In this document: positions 30,246 through 39,240 of the stretch, piece by piece
How the letters are laid out: the number at the start of each line of letters is the position of its first letter
Position numbering within the stretch: the stretch's first letter is position 1
Source of the DNA: Aliiroseovarius sp. PrR006
Lineage (GTDB): Bacteria > Pseudomonadota > Alphaproteobacteria > Rhodobacterales > Rhodobacteraceae
Direction: 5' to 3'
Assembly: GCF_010500215.1 (NCBI RefSeq)
Contig: NZ_JAAGOY010000007.1
Coordinates: 186,001 to 250,000 of the forward strand
Length of the DNA stretch: 64,000 nt
The notes under the pieces: generated by a model
Told to the model about the DNA's origin: nothing
Databases searched by the model: none
The model's input: only the letters and a program-made list of their open reading frames with translations
Program-made: the position numbers and the translations under genes

Positions 30246-30469
30246 GGATATCCCCCTTCCTCGAAAAGCCTGCCGAGCTGCTCACGGCTTGCACCAATCA
30301 GCTTAGCGCGATGCAAGACAGCCCCAATGGTATAGAGCCGAGTGCGCCCACCTCCCTGTTTAGAAGAAGTAGAAAGAATATAGGGTAGCGGATAAGGGCG
30401 GTTCAGGAGGCGGTTCGCACGGCCGTATGAAATACCCAGTGCCGCTGCGATATTTGCAGTGGTCAACAT
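30230..30469 (-). CDS. Small helix-turn-helix protein (AlpA/excisionase-like)
   Basis: A 79-residue protein starting MLTTANIAAALGISYGRANRLLNRP, an N-terminal HTH typical of MerR-like, AlpA or excisionase proteins, followed by a tail with GASREQLGRLFEEGGYP. The frame is open to 30568, but the ATG at 30469 gives the expected N-terminal HTH. Close to the integrase and at the head of the island operon, it probably controls excision or early transcription. Confidence 0.65.
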   Translation of the reverse strand: MLTTANIAAALGISYGRANRLLNRPYPLPYILSTSSKQGGGRTRLYTIGAVLHRAKLIGASREQLGRLFEEGGYPWVIA

Positions 30470-30788
30470 AATATAGTCCGTTAGTGATGTGATAACTTCG
30501 CACCCCCGGTGCGCCGGTGGAATTCCCCGAATTCCACCAGATAAATACATCCTAGCTAAAAAGCGCAAAAAAGTCGAGAAACACCGTCAAAACGGGTCAA
30601 GCCATTTCTACTGGCATTCACGAATTCCTCACTGCAACTCTCAGTGCAAAGTTGCTGTAGTAATCCTCGACGGTCGCCTAAGGATAGTTTGGGCCACCCC
30701 CTACCCCCCCTTTGGGTCCCTTAAAAAGGTTTTACAGCAAGATCGAAAAAGCCTGACTGATCGAGTAAGTATGGCTATCACGCACAGC
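30470..30788. other. Gene-free control region between HTH gene and integrase
   Basis: These 319 bases must hold the promoter of the minus-strand HTH operon. A short inverted repeat GCAACT...AGTTGC (30632-30654) and a run of C (30701-30710) are visible. No ORF is convincing. Confidence 0.35.
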
Positions 30789-32114
30789 TCATTCAGCTTG
30801 CCAGTCTACCTTTTGCCCACGGGCCCAACGCTCCACTTCTTCCAATGTGCGGTCACCAACGGGTTCCGCTATGGCGGCCATTCTGGCACGGTGTAATGAC
30901 TTTCTACGGACTTGACTCGTCGCATATTCCGCCCACTCGTCAAGAATAGCACGTCGTTGACGTAAGAGACCTGCCCGATTGTATGCACGCTCTTGCTTTG
31001 TCAGAACGTCATGCTGAATGCTCATCTCAACTAGCCGATCATTGTGCTCCCGCTCTCCGACCATAAACGTCGAGAACGTCGCTCGCAGTCCGTGTGCAAC
31101 AGCAAATCGGTTGGGGGTTGTAGAGGGCCACTGGTCGCGCTTTAGACGGTTGGTCAAGAAGTTAATGTGGAAGGAATGCTCATCGTTCCGTGCTTTTGGA
31201 TTGGGAAAGACGAGGTCGCCGCTCCCTTTAAACGCAAAATTTCTTGCGCGTTTCAGGATGTCAATCGCAGGCTGCGAGAGCGGGGCAGCAAACGGGCTGC
31301 CGTTCTTGATGTCTTCTGGTGGAATATTCCATACCTTTTCTTTGAAATCGACATCCGACCAAGTCATGTGAATGACATTTGCGACCCTCGGGAGCGTCAG
31401 GAGATAGAAAGCAAGAGCGCTATCAACGATGCTGCTGTCCAATGACGCCCACAATTTTGGAAGATCCTTCCAATCCAGAGCCGGATGATGCCCCTCGTCG
31501 CGACGCTTTTTGATAACCTTTTTGCGGGGGAGCTGTATTTTGGCGTCTTCGACTATTTTGGTATTCACACGCTCGTCCTCAGCGGATGCGTACTGCAATG
31601 CCATCTTTAAACGGGTGAAGACCTTGTCCCCAGTTTGGGGCATTTCAATGTAGACTGGACCAAGTTTGTCGACGATCATCTGTGTCGTGAGGTCAGCAAC
31701 ACCTATGCTTCCGATTGCGGGAATGATGTGATTTGCCACAGGTGACCACCACCTCCCTGCGGATCCTCCACCTTTGAGCGTGTGTTTTTTCTTTTCGAAA
31801 AGTTCGCTGAGAGCTTGCTCGATAGTACGCCCACGTCGGATTGCCTGACGCCTATGCTGTAGTGGGTCAATTCCTTCAGCAGCCAAGCTTCGCGCGCTGT
31901 CAGCTAGCTCTCGAGCTCTAGCAAGTGAAATTGTTGGGTATGGGCCTAGGCCCATCTTGGGGCGTTTCTTATCTTTGCGCCCTTTGATGGTATATCTAAG
32001 ATGCCAGCTCGCCGAAGATGTCGAACGAATTTCACAATACAGTCCGGCACCATCATGATAGGTGCCGGGAGTCTTTCCGCGGAGTTCCGCATCTGTAAGA
32101 AGGTACTTTACCAT
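30789..32114 (-). CDS. Tyrosine recombinase / island integrase
   Basis: A 441-residue integrase of the P4-like class. The N-terminal arm-binding domain of the DUF4102 type (about 1-90) includes DGAGLYCEIRSTSSASWHLRY and LGPYPTISLARARELA. The catalytic domain (about 210-400) shows Arg243 (TLPRVANVIHMTW), His341-x-x-Arg344 (AHGLRATF), and the nucleophile Tyr378 (ERAYNRAG). The long C-terminal tail is basic. It lies next to the att repeat at 32231. The ATG at 32114 follows a directly repeated ATGGTCCAT; the RBS is weak. Confidence 0.93.
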   Translation of the reverse strand: MVKYLLTDAELRGKTPGTYHDGAGLYCEIRSTSSASWHLRYTIKGRKDKKRPKMGLGPYPTISLARARELADSARSLAAEGIDPLQHRRQAIRRGRTIEQALSELFEKKKHTLKGGGSAGRWWSPVANHIIPAIGSIGVADLTTQMIVDKLGPVYIEMPQTGDKVFTRLKMALQYASAEDERVNTKIVEDAKIQLPRKKVIKKRRDEGHHPALDWKDLPKLWASLDSSIVDSALAFYLLTLPRVANVIHMTWSDVDFKEKVWNIPPEDIKNGSPFAAPLSQPAIDILKRARNFAFKGSGDLVFPNPKARNDEHSFHINFLTNRLKRDQWPSTTPNRFAVAHGLRATFSTFMVGEREHNDRLVEMSIQHDVLTKQERAYNRAGLLRQRRAILDEWAEYATSQVRRKSLHRARMAAIAEPVGDRTLEEVERWARGQKVDWQAE

Positions 32115-32230
32115 GGACCATTCTATGGACCATATTTACTGCATTGAAAAGTCGGCGTTTCTCAGTTTCCCAATAAATAACTGAAATAGTGAAGATTTGA
32201 TAGTGCTCTTCTACCTATCAGTATTTGTGT

Positions 32231-32250
32231 GATTCCGCCCCCGGGCACCA
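32231..32250 (+). repeat. att repeat, integrase side
   Basis: An exact 20-bp copy of the tRNA-Phe 3' end (18693-18712), 116 bp upstream of the integrase start. It marks the right end of the island. Confidence 0.85.
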
Positions 32251-32579
32251 TTAAATCAATTAAAAACATATACTTAATTATGTTCAGGATGTGTATAGCG
32301 CGCACCTTCGTTAGTCTGGGTGTCGTCTGGGTGCTTGGAAGTAACTAGTCGGGTGAAGGGGATAAGAGGCCTCTGACCCACTGCCCCGCCCCTAATCCAC
32401 TATTCGATTTCACTAGCTTGCGCTGAAGACAGACTTCTCCACGCTGAGCTTAACCAAAACTTTTTCGAAAAAAGACAGATATTCACCTGCTGTGGTGGAC
32501 AATCAGGAAGCACAATCTTACCAAACCAAAATCGATCGGCTTTGACCTGCATTCTGCTTTCTCGTGAAAGCAATGGAGA
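32251..32579. other. Gene-free junction between island and arginine segment
   Basis: These 329 bases run from the att repeat to the stop of the ABC permease gene. No ORF, RNA or clear terminator was seen. Confidence 0.35.
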
Positions 32580-33353
32580 TCACCTTTTAGGCACCTGTTC
32601 TTCAAAACGGCGGAATAGCAGCGTGATCAGTCCTGCAATCATCATGTAGAACACCGCCAGCAACAGCAGGGGTTCATAGACAATGAATGTATCTGCGCGA
32701 ACGCGGGATGAGACCGAGTAGATTTCCACAACTGTAATTGTGGCCACCAGAGGGGTTGCCTTCAGTTGGAGGATGGTTTCTCCGCCCAAGGTTGGTAGCA
32801 CATTGCGGATCGCCTGTGGCAACCAGATGCGCCGAAACATTGTGAAACGGGGCATTCCAAAAGCGTTGGCGGCCTCGAGCTGTCCTCTGTTCACACTGGA
32901 GAATGCCCCGCGCATGACTTCACCCTCATAGCCGGCATAAGACAGGGTCAAAGCCAAAACGGCGTAGGGCCAGGCTTGTCGCAAATAGGGCCAAAGCTCG
33001 CTTCCGCGGATCCAGGGAATTTGTGGGAACAGGGATCCAAGCCCGTAATACAGAAGCCAGATCTGCAGCAGCAGCGGTGTGCCTCGGATGATCGTGCAAA
33101 ACAGTTTTGCAGGAGCGGACAGATACCAGGGGCCAACGGCCTGGGCGAGCCCCAGAGGGATCGCCAGCATGAAGCCCAGAACAGAGGTCAAGATCAAAAT
33201 CCAGATCGTGCGCCACAAGCCCTCGACCGCAAGGGGAGCATATTGGGGGACCCAGTCCCATCGCAGTGCAAAGGCGCACCAGATCACCAGCCCGGTAAAG
33301 ATGGCCATCAGCACAATGCGGTGGGGTTGCAATAGGGCGCGCCACTGGGTCAT
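32580..33353 (-). CDS. Polar/basic amino acid ABC transporter permease (HisM/ArtM type)
   Basis: A 257-residue inner-membrane permease of the polar amino acid family, with five or so helices and the EAA loop EAANAFGMPRFTMFRRIWLPQAIRNVLP. GGGAG lies 7 nt before the ATG, and the start overlaps the stop of the other permease (ATGA). It pairs with that protein to form the membrane channel. The divergent operon for arginine breakdown suggests that arginine or a methylated form is the substrate. Confidence 0.9.
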   Translation of the reverse strand: MTQWRALLQPHRIVLMAIFTGLVIWCAFALRWDWVPQYAPLAVEGLWRTIWILILTSVLGFMLAIPLGLAQAVGPWYLSAPAKLFCTIIRGTPLLLQIWLLYYGLGSLFPQIPWIRGSELWPYLRQAWPYAVLALTLSYAGYEGEVMRGAFSSVNRGQLEAANAFGMPRFTMFRRIWLPQAIRNVLPTLGGETILQLKATPLVATITVVEIYSVSSRVRADTFIVYEPLLLLAVFYMMIAGLITLLFRRFEEQVPKR

Positions 33354-34102
33354 TTATGTGCTCCCCGCAAAGAGGGTTGCCCGCGACGGGCCCATTTCTC
33401 GATCCGGGCGAATACGGCTCCGGAGAAAAGAGTAACGATCAGGTAAAGCGCGCCCGCTGCCAGAAAGAACGTGAAATAGGCACGGGTGCTGGCCGCAGCC
33501 TGACGGGTTTCCAGCGTGAGCTCGCTAAATCCTACAATGGCCAAAAGCGCGGTGTCCTTAGTGGCGATCAGCCACAGGTTTGCAAGTCCCGGTGTTGCAT
33601 AGGACATCATCGCCGGGATGGTCACCCTACGCATCAACATGAATGGGGGCATGCCGAAGGCGCGTGCCGCTTCAATCTGCCCCTGTGGGACCGCTTTAAT
33701 CGCGCCGCGCAATACTTCGGTCGCATAGGCGCCCTGAACAATACCAAGCACCCAGATGCCCGCGACCACGCCGCTGATTTCCACCCGACCATATCCAAGC
33801 ATTTGGGATGCTTTGTTGATGAGGTCAGTGCCTACATAATAGAGGATCAGGATCAAAACGAGTTCTGGTACGGCGCGGATCACCGTGGTGTAGATCGCAA
33901 GAAGGTCACGGATGACCACCCCGCCATAAAGCTTGCCGGACGCGCCGAAGAGGCCAATCAGCAACCCAAAACCGAAAGCTCCGAACGCGATTTGCAGTGA
34001 ATTGGCGAGGCCGCGCAAAAGGTTGCCTCCCCACCCCGGAGGGTTGAGAGACAACAGCTCTGCACTAGCGGCCAAACCAAGAGTTTCCAGGATCAAATCC
34101 AC
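33350..34102 (-). CDS. Polar/basic amino acid ABC transporter permease (HisQ/ArtQ type)
   Basis: A 250-residue permease, partner of the next gene product. The EAA loop is EAARAFGMPPFMLMRRVTIPAMMSYATPG, and the first helix carries LLRGLANSLQIAFGAFGFGL. It lies 9 bp after the binding-protein gene. Both permeases are typical of the histidine/arginine/opine branch. Confidence 0.9.
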   Translation of the reverse strand: MDLILETLGLAASAELLSLNPPGWGGNLLRGLANSLQIAFGAFGFGLLIGLFGASGKLYGGVVIRDLLAIYTTVIRAVPELVLILILYYVGTDLINKASQMLGYGRVEISGVVAGIWVLGIVQGAYATEVLRGAIKAVPQGQIEAARAFGMPPFMLMRRVTIPAMMSYATPGLANLWLIATKDTALLAIVGFSELTLETRQAAASTRAYFTFFLAAGALYLIVTLFSGAVFARIEKWARRGQPSLRGAHK

Positions 34103-34111
34103 AGCTTTGCT

Positions 34112-34885
34112 TTATTCGCTGTAGATGCTGGTGGTGAAGTAGCGCGAGGTGATCTCGGCATGGGTGCCATCAGCCAGAACGGCGGCAATGCCCGCGTTCA
34201 GGCTATCCCGCAGCGCGTCGTCGCCTTTACGAACACCGGCACCAACGCCACGGCCCAGAATGCTTTCGTCATTCGCAACCGGACCTTTGATTTCACAGCA
34301 TGAACCTGTGTCGGAGCCAACAAAATCGGCCATCGCGATACTGTCGGCCTGCGTGGCATCGATGCGCCCGGCAAACAGGTCCTGGTTTGCTTCGTCCTGA
34401 GTCTGATAGACGCGGATTTCAGCGGCGTCGCCGAAATAGGCGTTGGCGTAGGCCTGGTGGATGGTTGATGCCTGAATGCCGATGATTTTACCCGCCAGAG
34501 ATTCCGGTGTCGGTGCGATGTCCATCGACTTGTCAGCGACGATCACAGCTGGCGTGTTGTAATAGGGATCGCTGAAGTCGATGGTCTTCAGGCGCTCTTC
34601 CGTGATCGACATCGAGGCCATGATCGCATCAATCTGCTGCCCGGTCAGCGAAGGGATGATACCATCCCAAGCAACAGGGGTGATCACGCAGTCGAGATTG
34701 GCTGCGGTACAGATCGCGTCAATGACCTCGACTTCCCAGCCAACCCAAGTTCCAGAGGCATCCAGAGATGCAAACGGCGGATAAGGTTCTGCTGCGATGC
34801 CGATCTTCACTTCTTCAGCGGAAGCCGCGCCTGTTGTCATCATGGCGGTCGCAAGGCCCAGGGCCACCAGTGCTTTCGTTTTCAT
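34112..34885 (-). CDS. Amino acid ABC transporter substrate-binding protein
   Basis: A 257-residue periplasmic protein of SBP family 3. A signal peptide ends near ASA-EEVKIG (residue 23). The ligand pocket signature EPYPPFASLDASGTWVGWEVEVIDAIC is typical, followed by ITEERLKTIDFSDPYY. A disulphide is possible at SCCEI. The ligand class is a polar or basic amino acid; the neighbouring genes point to arginine-type substrates. Confidence 0.92.
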   Translation of the reverse strand: MKTKALVALGLATAMMTTGAASAEEVKIGIAAEPYPPFASLDASGTWVGWEVEVIDAICTAANLDCVITPVAWDGIIPSLTGQQIDAIMASMSITEERLKTIDFSDPYYNTPAVIVADKSMDIAPTPESLAGKIIGIQASTIHQAYANAYFGDAAEIRVYQTQDEANQDLFAGRIDATQADSIAMADFVGSDTGSCCEIKGPVANDESILGRGVGAGVRKGDDALRDSLNAGIAAVLADGTHAEITSRYFTTSIYSE

Positions 34886-34917
34886 TCAATCTCTCCCTTG
34901 GTTGATTTGATGTTTGT

Positions 34918-35718
34918 TCAGCCGACTGTTTTTAGGAATTGTTTTAGTCGTGCGGATTTCGGATTGCCGAACAGTTCGGCCGGTGGCCCCTGTTCTTCGA
35001 TGCGCCCTTCAAACAGGTAGACAACATGGGTTGCGACCTCTCGGGCAAACTTCATTTCATGCGTGACCAGAAGCATGGTGCGCCCTTCGGCAGCGAGATC
35101 TCGAATGACGGTCAGAACCTCGCCCACCAGCTCAGGGTCCAGCGCGCTGGTAGGTTCATCAAACAGCATTACGCTGGGATCCACGGCCAGGGCTCGTGCG
35201 ATAGCGGCCCGTTGTTGCTGCCCGCCAGACAAGAATGAGGGGAAGGTATCTCCGCGATCCCCAAGGCCGACCCGTTCGAGCAGTTCTTTTGCACGCTTGA
35301 TTGCTCTGTCTTTTGGCACTTTCAGAACATGTACCGGCACTTCGATGACGTTTTCCAACAACGTGCGGTGGGTCCACAGATTGAACGCCTGAAACACCAT
35401 GCCAAGACGGGTTCTGACCCGTTCGATCTGGCGCCGGTTGACCGGGGAGCCGTCGGCGCGCATCTGGATCTCTTCGCCATTGACCACAATGCGGCCGGAG
35501 CTTGGGGTTTCCAGAAAGTTGATACATCTCAGAAATGTCGACTTGCCCGAGCCGCTGCCGCCAATGATGGCCACAACGTCCCCTTTATGGGCTGTCAGAG
35601 ATACGCCTTTCAGCACTTCCAACGAGCCGAAAGACTTGTGCAAATCCTCTACTCGAATGGCTTCCGCATCGTCGCCATCCGATTGAGTGTCGCTGGCCGC
35701 CGGTTCTGACATTGCCAT
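34918..35718 (-). CDS. Amino acid ABC transporter ATP-binding protein
   Basis: A 266-residue ATPase: Walker A GGSGSGKST, Q-loop FQAFNLWTH, signature LSGGQQQRA, Walker B VMLFDEPTSALD, and H-loop LVTHEMKF. The start is the ATG at 35718, with GGGAGA just upstream; a TTG at 35721 is also in frame. It is the first gene of the transporter operon and is divergent from the TetR gene. Confidence 0.93.
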   Translation of the reverse strand: MAMSEPAASDTQSDGDDAEAIRVEDLHKSFGSLEVLKGVSLTAHKGDVVAIIGGSGSGKSTFLRCINFLETPSSGRIVVNGEEIQMRADGSPVNRRQIERVRTRLGMVFQAFNLWTHRTLLENVIEVPVHVLKVPKDRAIKRAKELLERVGLGDRGDTFPSFLSGGQQQRAAIARALAVDPSVMLFDEPTSALDPELVGEVLTVIRDLAAEGRTMLLVTHEMKFAREVATHVVYLFEGRIEEQGPPAELFGNPKSARLKQFLKTVG

Positions 35719-35801
35719 CAATTTCTCCCATTTTCTGGCTTGTAGTAATGCGTGTCTTCAGTAATTATTCAAGTGTATAGTTAGAAAAACTGAGAGATAC
35801 G
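35719..35801. promoter_or_regulatory. Divergent promoter region, transporter operon / TetR operon
   Basis: The 83-bp gap between the divergent ATPase and TetR starts is A+T-rich around AATTATTCAAGTGTATAGTTA and must contain both promoters. A loose inverted repeat TCAGT...ACTGA (35757-35792) is a candidate for the TetR operator. Confidence 0.4.
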
Positions 35802-36449
35802 GTGACCCAGAACCCTCCGAAATTCAGGCGAGAGCCTGCAAAACAACGCAAAGAAGCGCTTGTTTTGGCGACCCTCAGCCTGATCGCTGAGCAGGGCGTC
35901 AGAGGTGCGACAGTCAGGGAAATTGCGAAGCGGGCGAATGTGACGCAGGGATTGATTCGCTATCACTTCTCTTCGAAGGAGGAGCTGATATCAGCAGCCT
36001 ATTCCCATCACATGAGTTCGATGACCGATCTCACAACCGCACCCAGTGCTAAGGATAATGCCTCTGCCAAATCGCGGCTGGCGATATTTGTGGCGTCAGG
36101 GCTCAAACCCCCGGTGTGTGACCCCAACTCGGTGTCGTTATGGGCGAGCTTTCTCAACAAAGTGCGCGAGGATCCGCAAATGCAGCAGATCCACAAGCAG
36201 ACCTACTTTGACTTCAGAGACCGCCTGGAGGCTTTGATCTCCGAGGCCCTCATTGAGGCTGGTGTTGTCGTATCGCCTCAGCAGTTGCGCCATTACGCAA
36301 TCGCCTGCAACGCCACAATCGATGGTTTGTGGATGGAGGGCGGGGCGTTGCCCGAAGCTTTTGAACCGGGCGAGCTGCCCGAAATCGGACTTAGGTCGGT
36401 TGGTGCAATTATCGGCCTGGATTTGCATGAGGCAGGAGAGCAGCCATGA
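35802..36449 (+). CDS. TetR family regulator (BetI-like)
   Basis: A 215-residue TetR-type repressor. The N-terminal HTH is EQGVRGATVREIAKRANVTQGLIRYHFSSKEELI; the C-terminal ligand domain looks BetI-like. The GTG start at 35802 has GAGA a few bases upstream. It is the first gene of the aminotransferase/decarboxylase operon (ATGA overlap with the next gene) and faces the transporter operon, so it likely senses the substrate and controls both. Confidence 0.88.
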   Translation: MTQNPPKFRREPAKQRKEALVLATLSLIAEQGVRGATVREIAKRANVTQGLIRYHFSSKEELISAAYSHHMSSMTDLTTAPSAKDNASAKSRLAIFVASGLKPPVCDPNSVSLWASFLNKVREDPQMQQIHKQTYFDFRDRLEALISEALIEAGVVVSPQQLRHYAIACNATIDGLWMEGGALPEAFEPGELPEIGLRSVGAIIGLDLHEAGEQP

Positions 36450-37633
36450 AACCAACGGAAATCACGCAGCGCCTGTCGGGGCTGGGCGGCGCAAAATGGG
36501 AAGTGCACCTGAAGGCAAAGGAACTGGTTGATCAGGGCCATGACATTGTTGAGATGACCATTGGGGAACCTGATGTCCCAACCCCGGTCAGCCTGATCGA
36601 AGCCGCGACCGCCGCCATGCATGCCGGTCGCACGACCTATTCCGATGGCAGGGGTGAGGCTGGGCTGAGAAAAGCTTTGGCCGAACACTATTCGCGTAGT
36701 GTAGATCGCACGATTTTGCCCGATCAGATCATGTGTTTTCCGGGCACGCAGACGGCTCTCTTTGCGGTGCTACAGGGGGTCGCGCAAAAGGGTGGTGAAG
36801 TGCTGGTCGGGGATCCGATGTACGCAACCTACGAAGGTGTGATCCGTGCAAGTGGGGCAGATATGGTGCCCGTTCCCCTGCTCCCCGAAAACGGGTTTCG
36901 CATCGATGCTGACGATATTGCGGCGCGTGTTACGCCCAAAACGGCTGCCATTTTGTTGACCACGCCGCACAATCCTACCGGGGCCATTCTGACTGAGGCC
37001 GATATCGACGCGATTGGCGCGTTGGCGCTTGAGCATGATTTCTGGATCATTTCGGATGAAGTCTATGCAGAGCTTATCTTCGACTGCAGTTCCTTTACTT
37101 CCCCTTTGTCGCGGCCTGAGATCGCTGATCGCGTGATCGCGGTATCCTCGATTTCCAAGTCCCATGCCGCCCCGGGGTTTCGCAGCGGTTGGTGCGTCGG
37201 GCCAGCGGCGTTCACCAACGCACTTTTGCCCTTGTCAGAAACCATGCTCTTTGGGAACCAGCCGTTCATTGCTGACATGACCGAGCAGGCGATCCGATTG
37301 GGGTCCGAGGTCGCGCCTGGCATGCGACAGCGATATGCTGCACGGGCCGGGCTGCTGGAAGATCGCCTGTCTGCCGACTGCGCGCTGCGCGTGCATCGCC
37401 CCCAGGCTGGCATGTTTGCCATGATTGACGTGTCTTCAACCGGGCTGAATGGTGACGATTATGCGCTTCACCTTCTGGAGCATGGTGGGGTTGCGGTCAT
37501 GCCCGGATCCTCATTCGGAACTTCGCTCGACAGTTGGGTCCGAGTGGCCCTGACCGTGGATGACGCGAGCTTTGACATCGCCTGTGACCGGATCATCAAA
37601 CACGCAAACAAGCTACAGTTGGAAACAGCATGA
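36446..37633 (+). CDS. aruH: Aminotransferase class I/II, probable arginine:pyruvate transaminase
   Basis: A 395-residue PLP enzyme of fold type I. Signatures are EMTIGEPDVPTP, LTTPHNPTGA, ISDEVYAELIF, and the PLP-lysine region SSISKSHAAPGFRSGW. The length matches AruH of Pseudomonas (about 393). The substrate call rests on the neighbours: a 2-ketoarginine-decarboxylase-like enzyme and a dimethylargininase, plus a basic amino acid transporter. It would turn arginine into 2-ketoarginine. A general aspartate-type aminotransferase remains possible. Both ends overlap neighbouring genes by 4 bp. Confidence 0.78.
   Translation: MKPTEITQRLSGLGGAKWEVHLKAKELVDQGHDIVEMTIGEPDVPTPVSLIEAATAAMHAGRTTYSDGRGEAGLRKALAEHYSRSVDRTILPDQIMCFPGTQTALFAVLQGVAQKGGEVLVGDPMYATYEGVIRASGADMVPVPLLPENGFRIDADDIAARVTPKTAAILLTTPHNPTGAILTEADIDAIGALALEHDFWIISDEVYAELIFDCSSFTSPLSRPEIADRVIAVSSISKSHAAPGFRSGWCVGPAAFTNALLPLSETMLFGNQPFIADMTEQAIRLGSEVAPGMRQRYAARAGLLEDRLSADCALRVHRPQAGMFAMIDVSSTGLNGDDYALHLLEHGGVAVMPGSSFGTSLDSWVRVALTVDDASFDIACDRIIKHANKLQLETA
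37630..37633 (+). other. ATGA start-stop overlap in the arginine operon
   Basis: TetR-aruH, aruH-aruI and aruI-ddaH junctions are all ATGA overlaps (36446-36449, 37630-37633, 39237-39240). The four genes are therefore one translationally coupled operon. Confidence 0.8.
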
Positions 37634-39240
37634 CCAGTATCGGAGAAGCCCTTGTCGCCCAACTGGCTGAACGAGGGGTGAAATGCGTGTTCGGCATTCC
37701 GGGCGTGCACACAATCGAGCTCTATCGTGGTTTGGCGACTTCGAAGATCCGGCATGTTACGCCACGGCACGAACAGGGTGCGGGTTTCATGGCGGACGGT
37801 TATGCGCGCGTAACGGGAAAACCCGGTGCGGCCTTTGTGATCACCGGGCCGGGCGTGACAAATACGCTGACCGCAATGGCGCAGGCCCGCGCAGACAGTG
37901 TTCCGATGCTGGTGGTCTCCGGTGTAAACACCGTTCCCAGTCTGGGCAAAGGACTGGGCCACCTGCATGAGCTGCCCGATCAACGCGCCATGGTGCGAAA
38001 CGTGGCCCTTGTATCTGAACGGGTGGAGCGTGCCGAGGATCTCGGTCCGGTTTTGGACAGCGCTTTTCGTCCATTTCATAGCGGTCGCCCCGGCCCTACG
38101 CACATTGAAATTCCTTTGGATGTTGTTGGACAAGAGGGGGCATCCGCACATGCCATAGCTGATGTCAAAATACCTGTGCCTGACCCGGATCTGATTACGC
38201 AGGCGTCCGAGATGCTCGCCCGAGCCAAGGCACCGGTTATTCTGACAGGTGGAGGTGCGCGCCACGCCTCACAGGCCATCGTCGAGCTTGCAGAACGGAT
38301 AGGGGCGCCTGTGGTGCAAACCACAAACGCTCGTGGCGTCGCGTTCGATCACCCGCTCGGAGTTCCGGTCAGCCCAAGCCTAAAAGCAGTACGAGAACTA
38401 ATCGAAACGGCGGATGTGGTGCTGGCGGTCGGTACAGAATTTGGGCAAACCGACTACGATATGTATGCCACCGGCACACAGCCCTCGATGGCAAGTCTGA
38501 TCCGTGTGGATCGATGTGCCGAGCAGTTGGCCCGTCACCCTGCGGATCTCGCAATCAAAGGTGATGCGGTGCTGGCTATGGCGGCGCTCGTCAAGGCACA
38601 GACGCGCCCAGAACCGGCAGATGATGGAGAGGCGCGCGCCACACGAACACGAGGTGCCGCTTTTGAAGAAATTGGCCCGGAGATGCGGTCGTTGAGCGGT
38701 ATCCTTGATGCAATTCGCGATGCTGCCCCGAATGCGATCATGGTCGGTGATTCCGCCCAACCAATTTATGCTGGCAACCTCTATTACGACCATGATCGCC
38801 CGGGCGGGTGGTTCAATGCCGCAACCGGATTTGGTGCGCTTGGCTATGGCATTCCTGCTGCAATCGGAGCGGCAATCGGAGATGCTTCGGCTCGCATTAT
38901 CTGCATAACCGGTGATGGTGGGGCGCAGTTCAGCCTGCCTGAACTCATGTGTGCTGTGGACGAGAAGCTGCCGATTACCTTCGTTGTTTGGAACAACCAT
39001 GGCTATCAGGAAATTGCCACATCCATGCAAAGTGTAAATGTGGAAGTTGTGGGCTGCGACCCAAGCCCCCCGCTGTTTGAGGCTGTTGCCAAATCCTGCA
39101 GTATGCCGTTCTGGAAATGCGCACCTGACCCTGAATTGATTGCGGCAGCGATCAAATCCGCTTCTGGCGAAACAGGTCCCACACTGATCGAAATTGAAGC
39201 GCCAAATCTGGCGCACCCCACTCATCGAGCGAGTTCATGA
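37630..39240 (+). CDS. aruI: ThDP-dependent decarboxylase, probable 5-guanidino-2-oxopentanoate decarboxylase
   Basis: A 536-residue enzyme of the acetolactate-synthase-like ThDP family. The catalytic glutamate is in TPRHEQGAGFMADGYAR near residue 50; a central domain follows; the ThDP motif begins GDGGAQFSLPEL and ends VVWNNHGYQE. AruI decarboxylates 2-ketoarginine to 4-guanidinobutyraldehyde in the arginine transaminase pathway. The assignment follows from likeness to that subgroup and from aruH and ddaH next to it; a generic ThDP enzyme is the alternative. It overlaps aruH and the dimethylargininase gene by 4 bp each. Confidence 0.78.
   Translation: MTSIGEALVAQLAERGVKCVFGIPGVHTIELYRGLATSKIRHVTPRHEQGAGFMADGYARVTGKPGAAFVITGPGVTNTLTAMAQARADSVPMLVVSGVNTVPSLGKGLGHLHELPDQRAMVRNVALVSERVERAEDLGPVLDSAFRPFHSGRPGPTHIEIPLDVVGQEGASAHAIADVKIPVPDPDLITQASEMLARAKAPVILTGGGARHASQAIVELAERIGAPVVQTTNARGVAFDHPLGVPVSPSLKAVRELIETADVVLAVGTEFGQTDYDMYATGTQPSMASLIRVDRCAEQLARHPADLAIKGDAVLAMAALVKAQTRPEPADDGEARATRTRGAAFEEIGPEMRSLSGILDAIRDAAPNAIMVGDSAQPIYAGNLYYDHDRPGGWFNAATGFGALGYGIPAAIGAAIGDASARIICITGDGGAQFSLPELMCAVDEKLPITFVVWNNHGYQEIATSMQSVNVEVVGCDPSPPLFEAVAKSCSMPFWKCAPDPELIAAAIKSASGETGPTLIEIEAPNLAHPTHRASS

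Larger units (their letters stand above)
18693..32250. mobile_element. Integrated genomic island (satellite-like) in tRNA-Phe
   Basis: The element is bounded by an exact 20-bp repeat of the tRNA-Phe 3' end (18693-18712 and 32231-32250). All recognised genes are on the minus strand: tyrosine integrase at the far end, a small HTH protein, two unknown proteins, a primase/helicase-like ATPase, a serine recombinase, a fused restriction-modification enzyme, an Mrr-type nuclease, and a two-gene soluble/membrane cassette. The sequence is visibly richer in A+T than the flanks. There are no capsid, terminase or conjugation genes. Size and content resemble P4/PICI-type phage satellites carrying defence genes. 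Confidence 0.8.
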
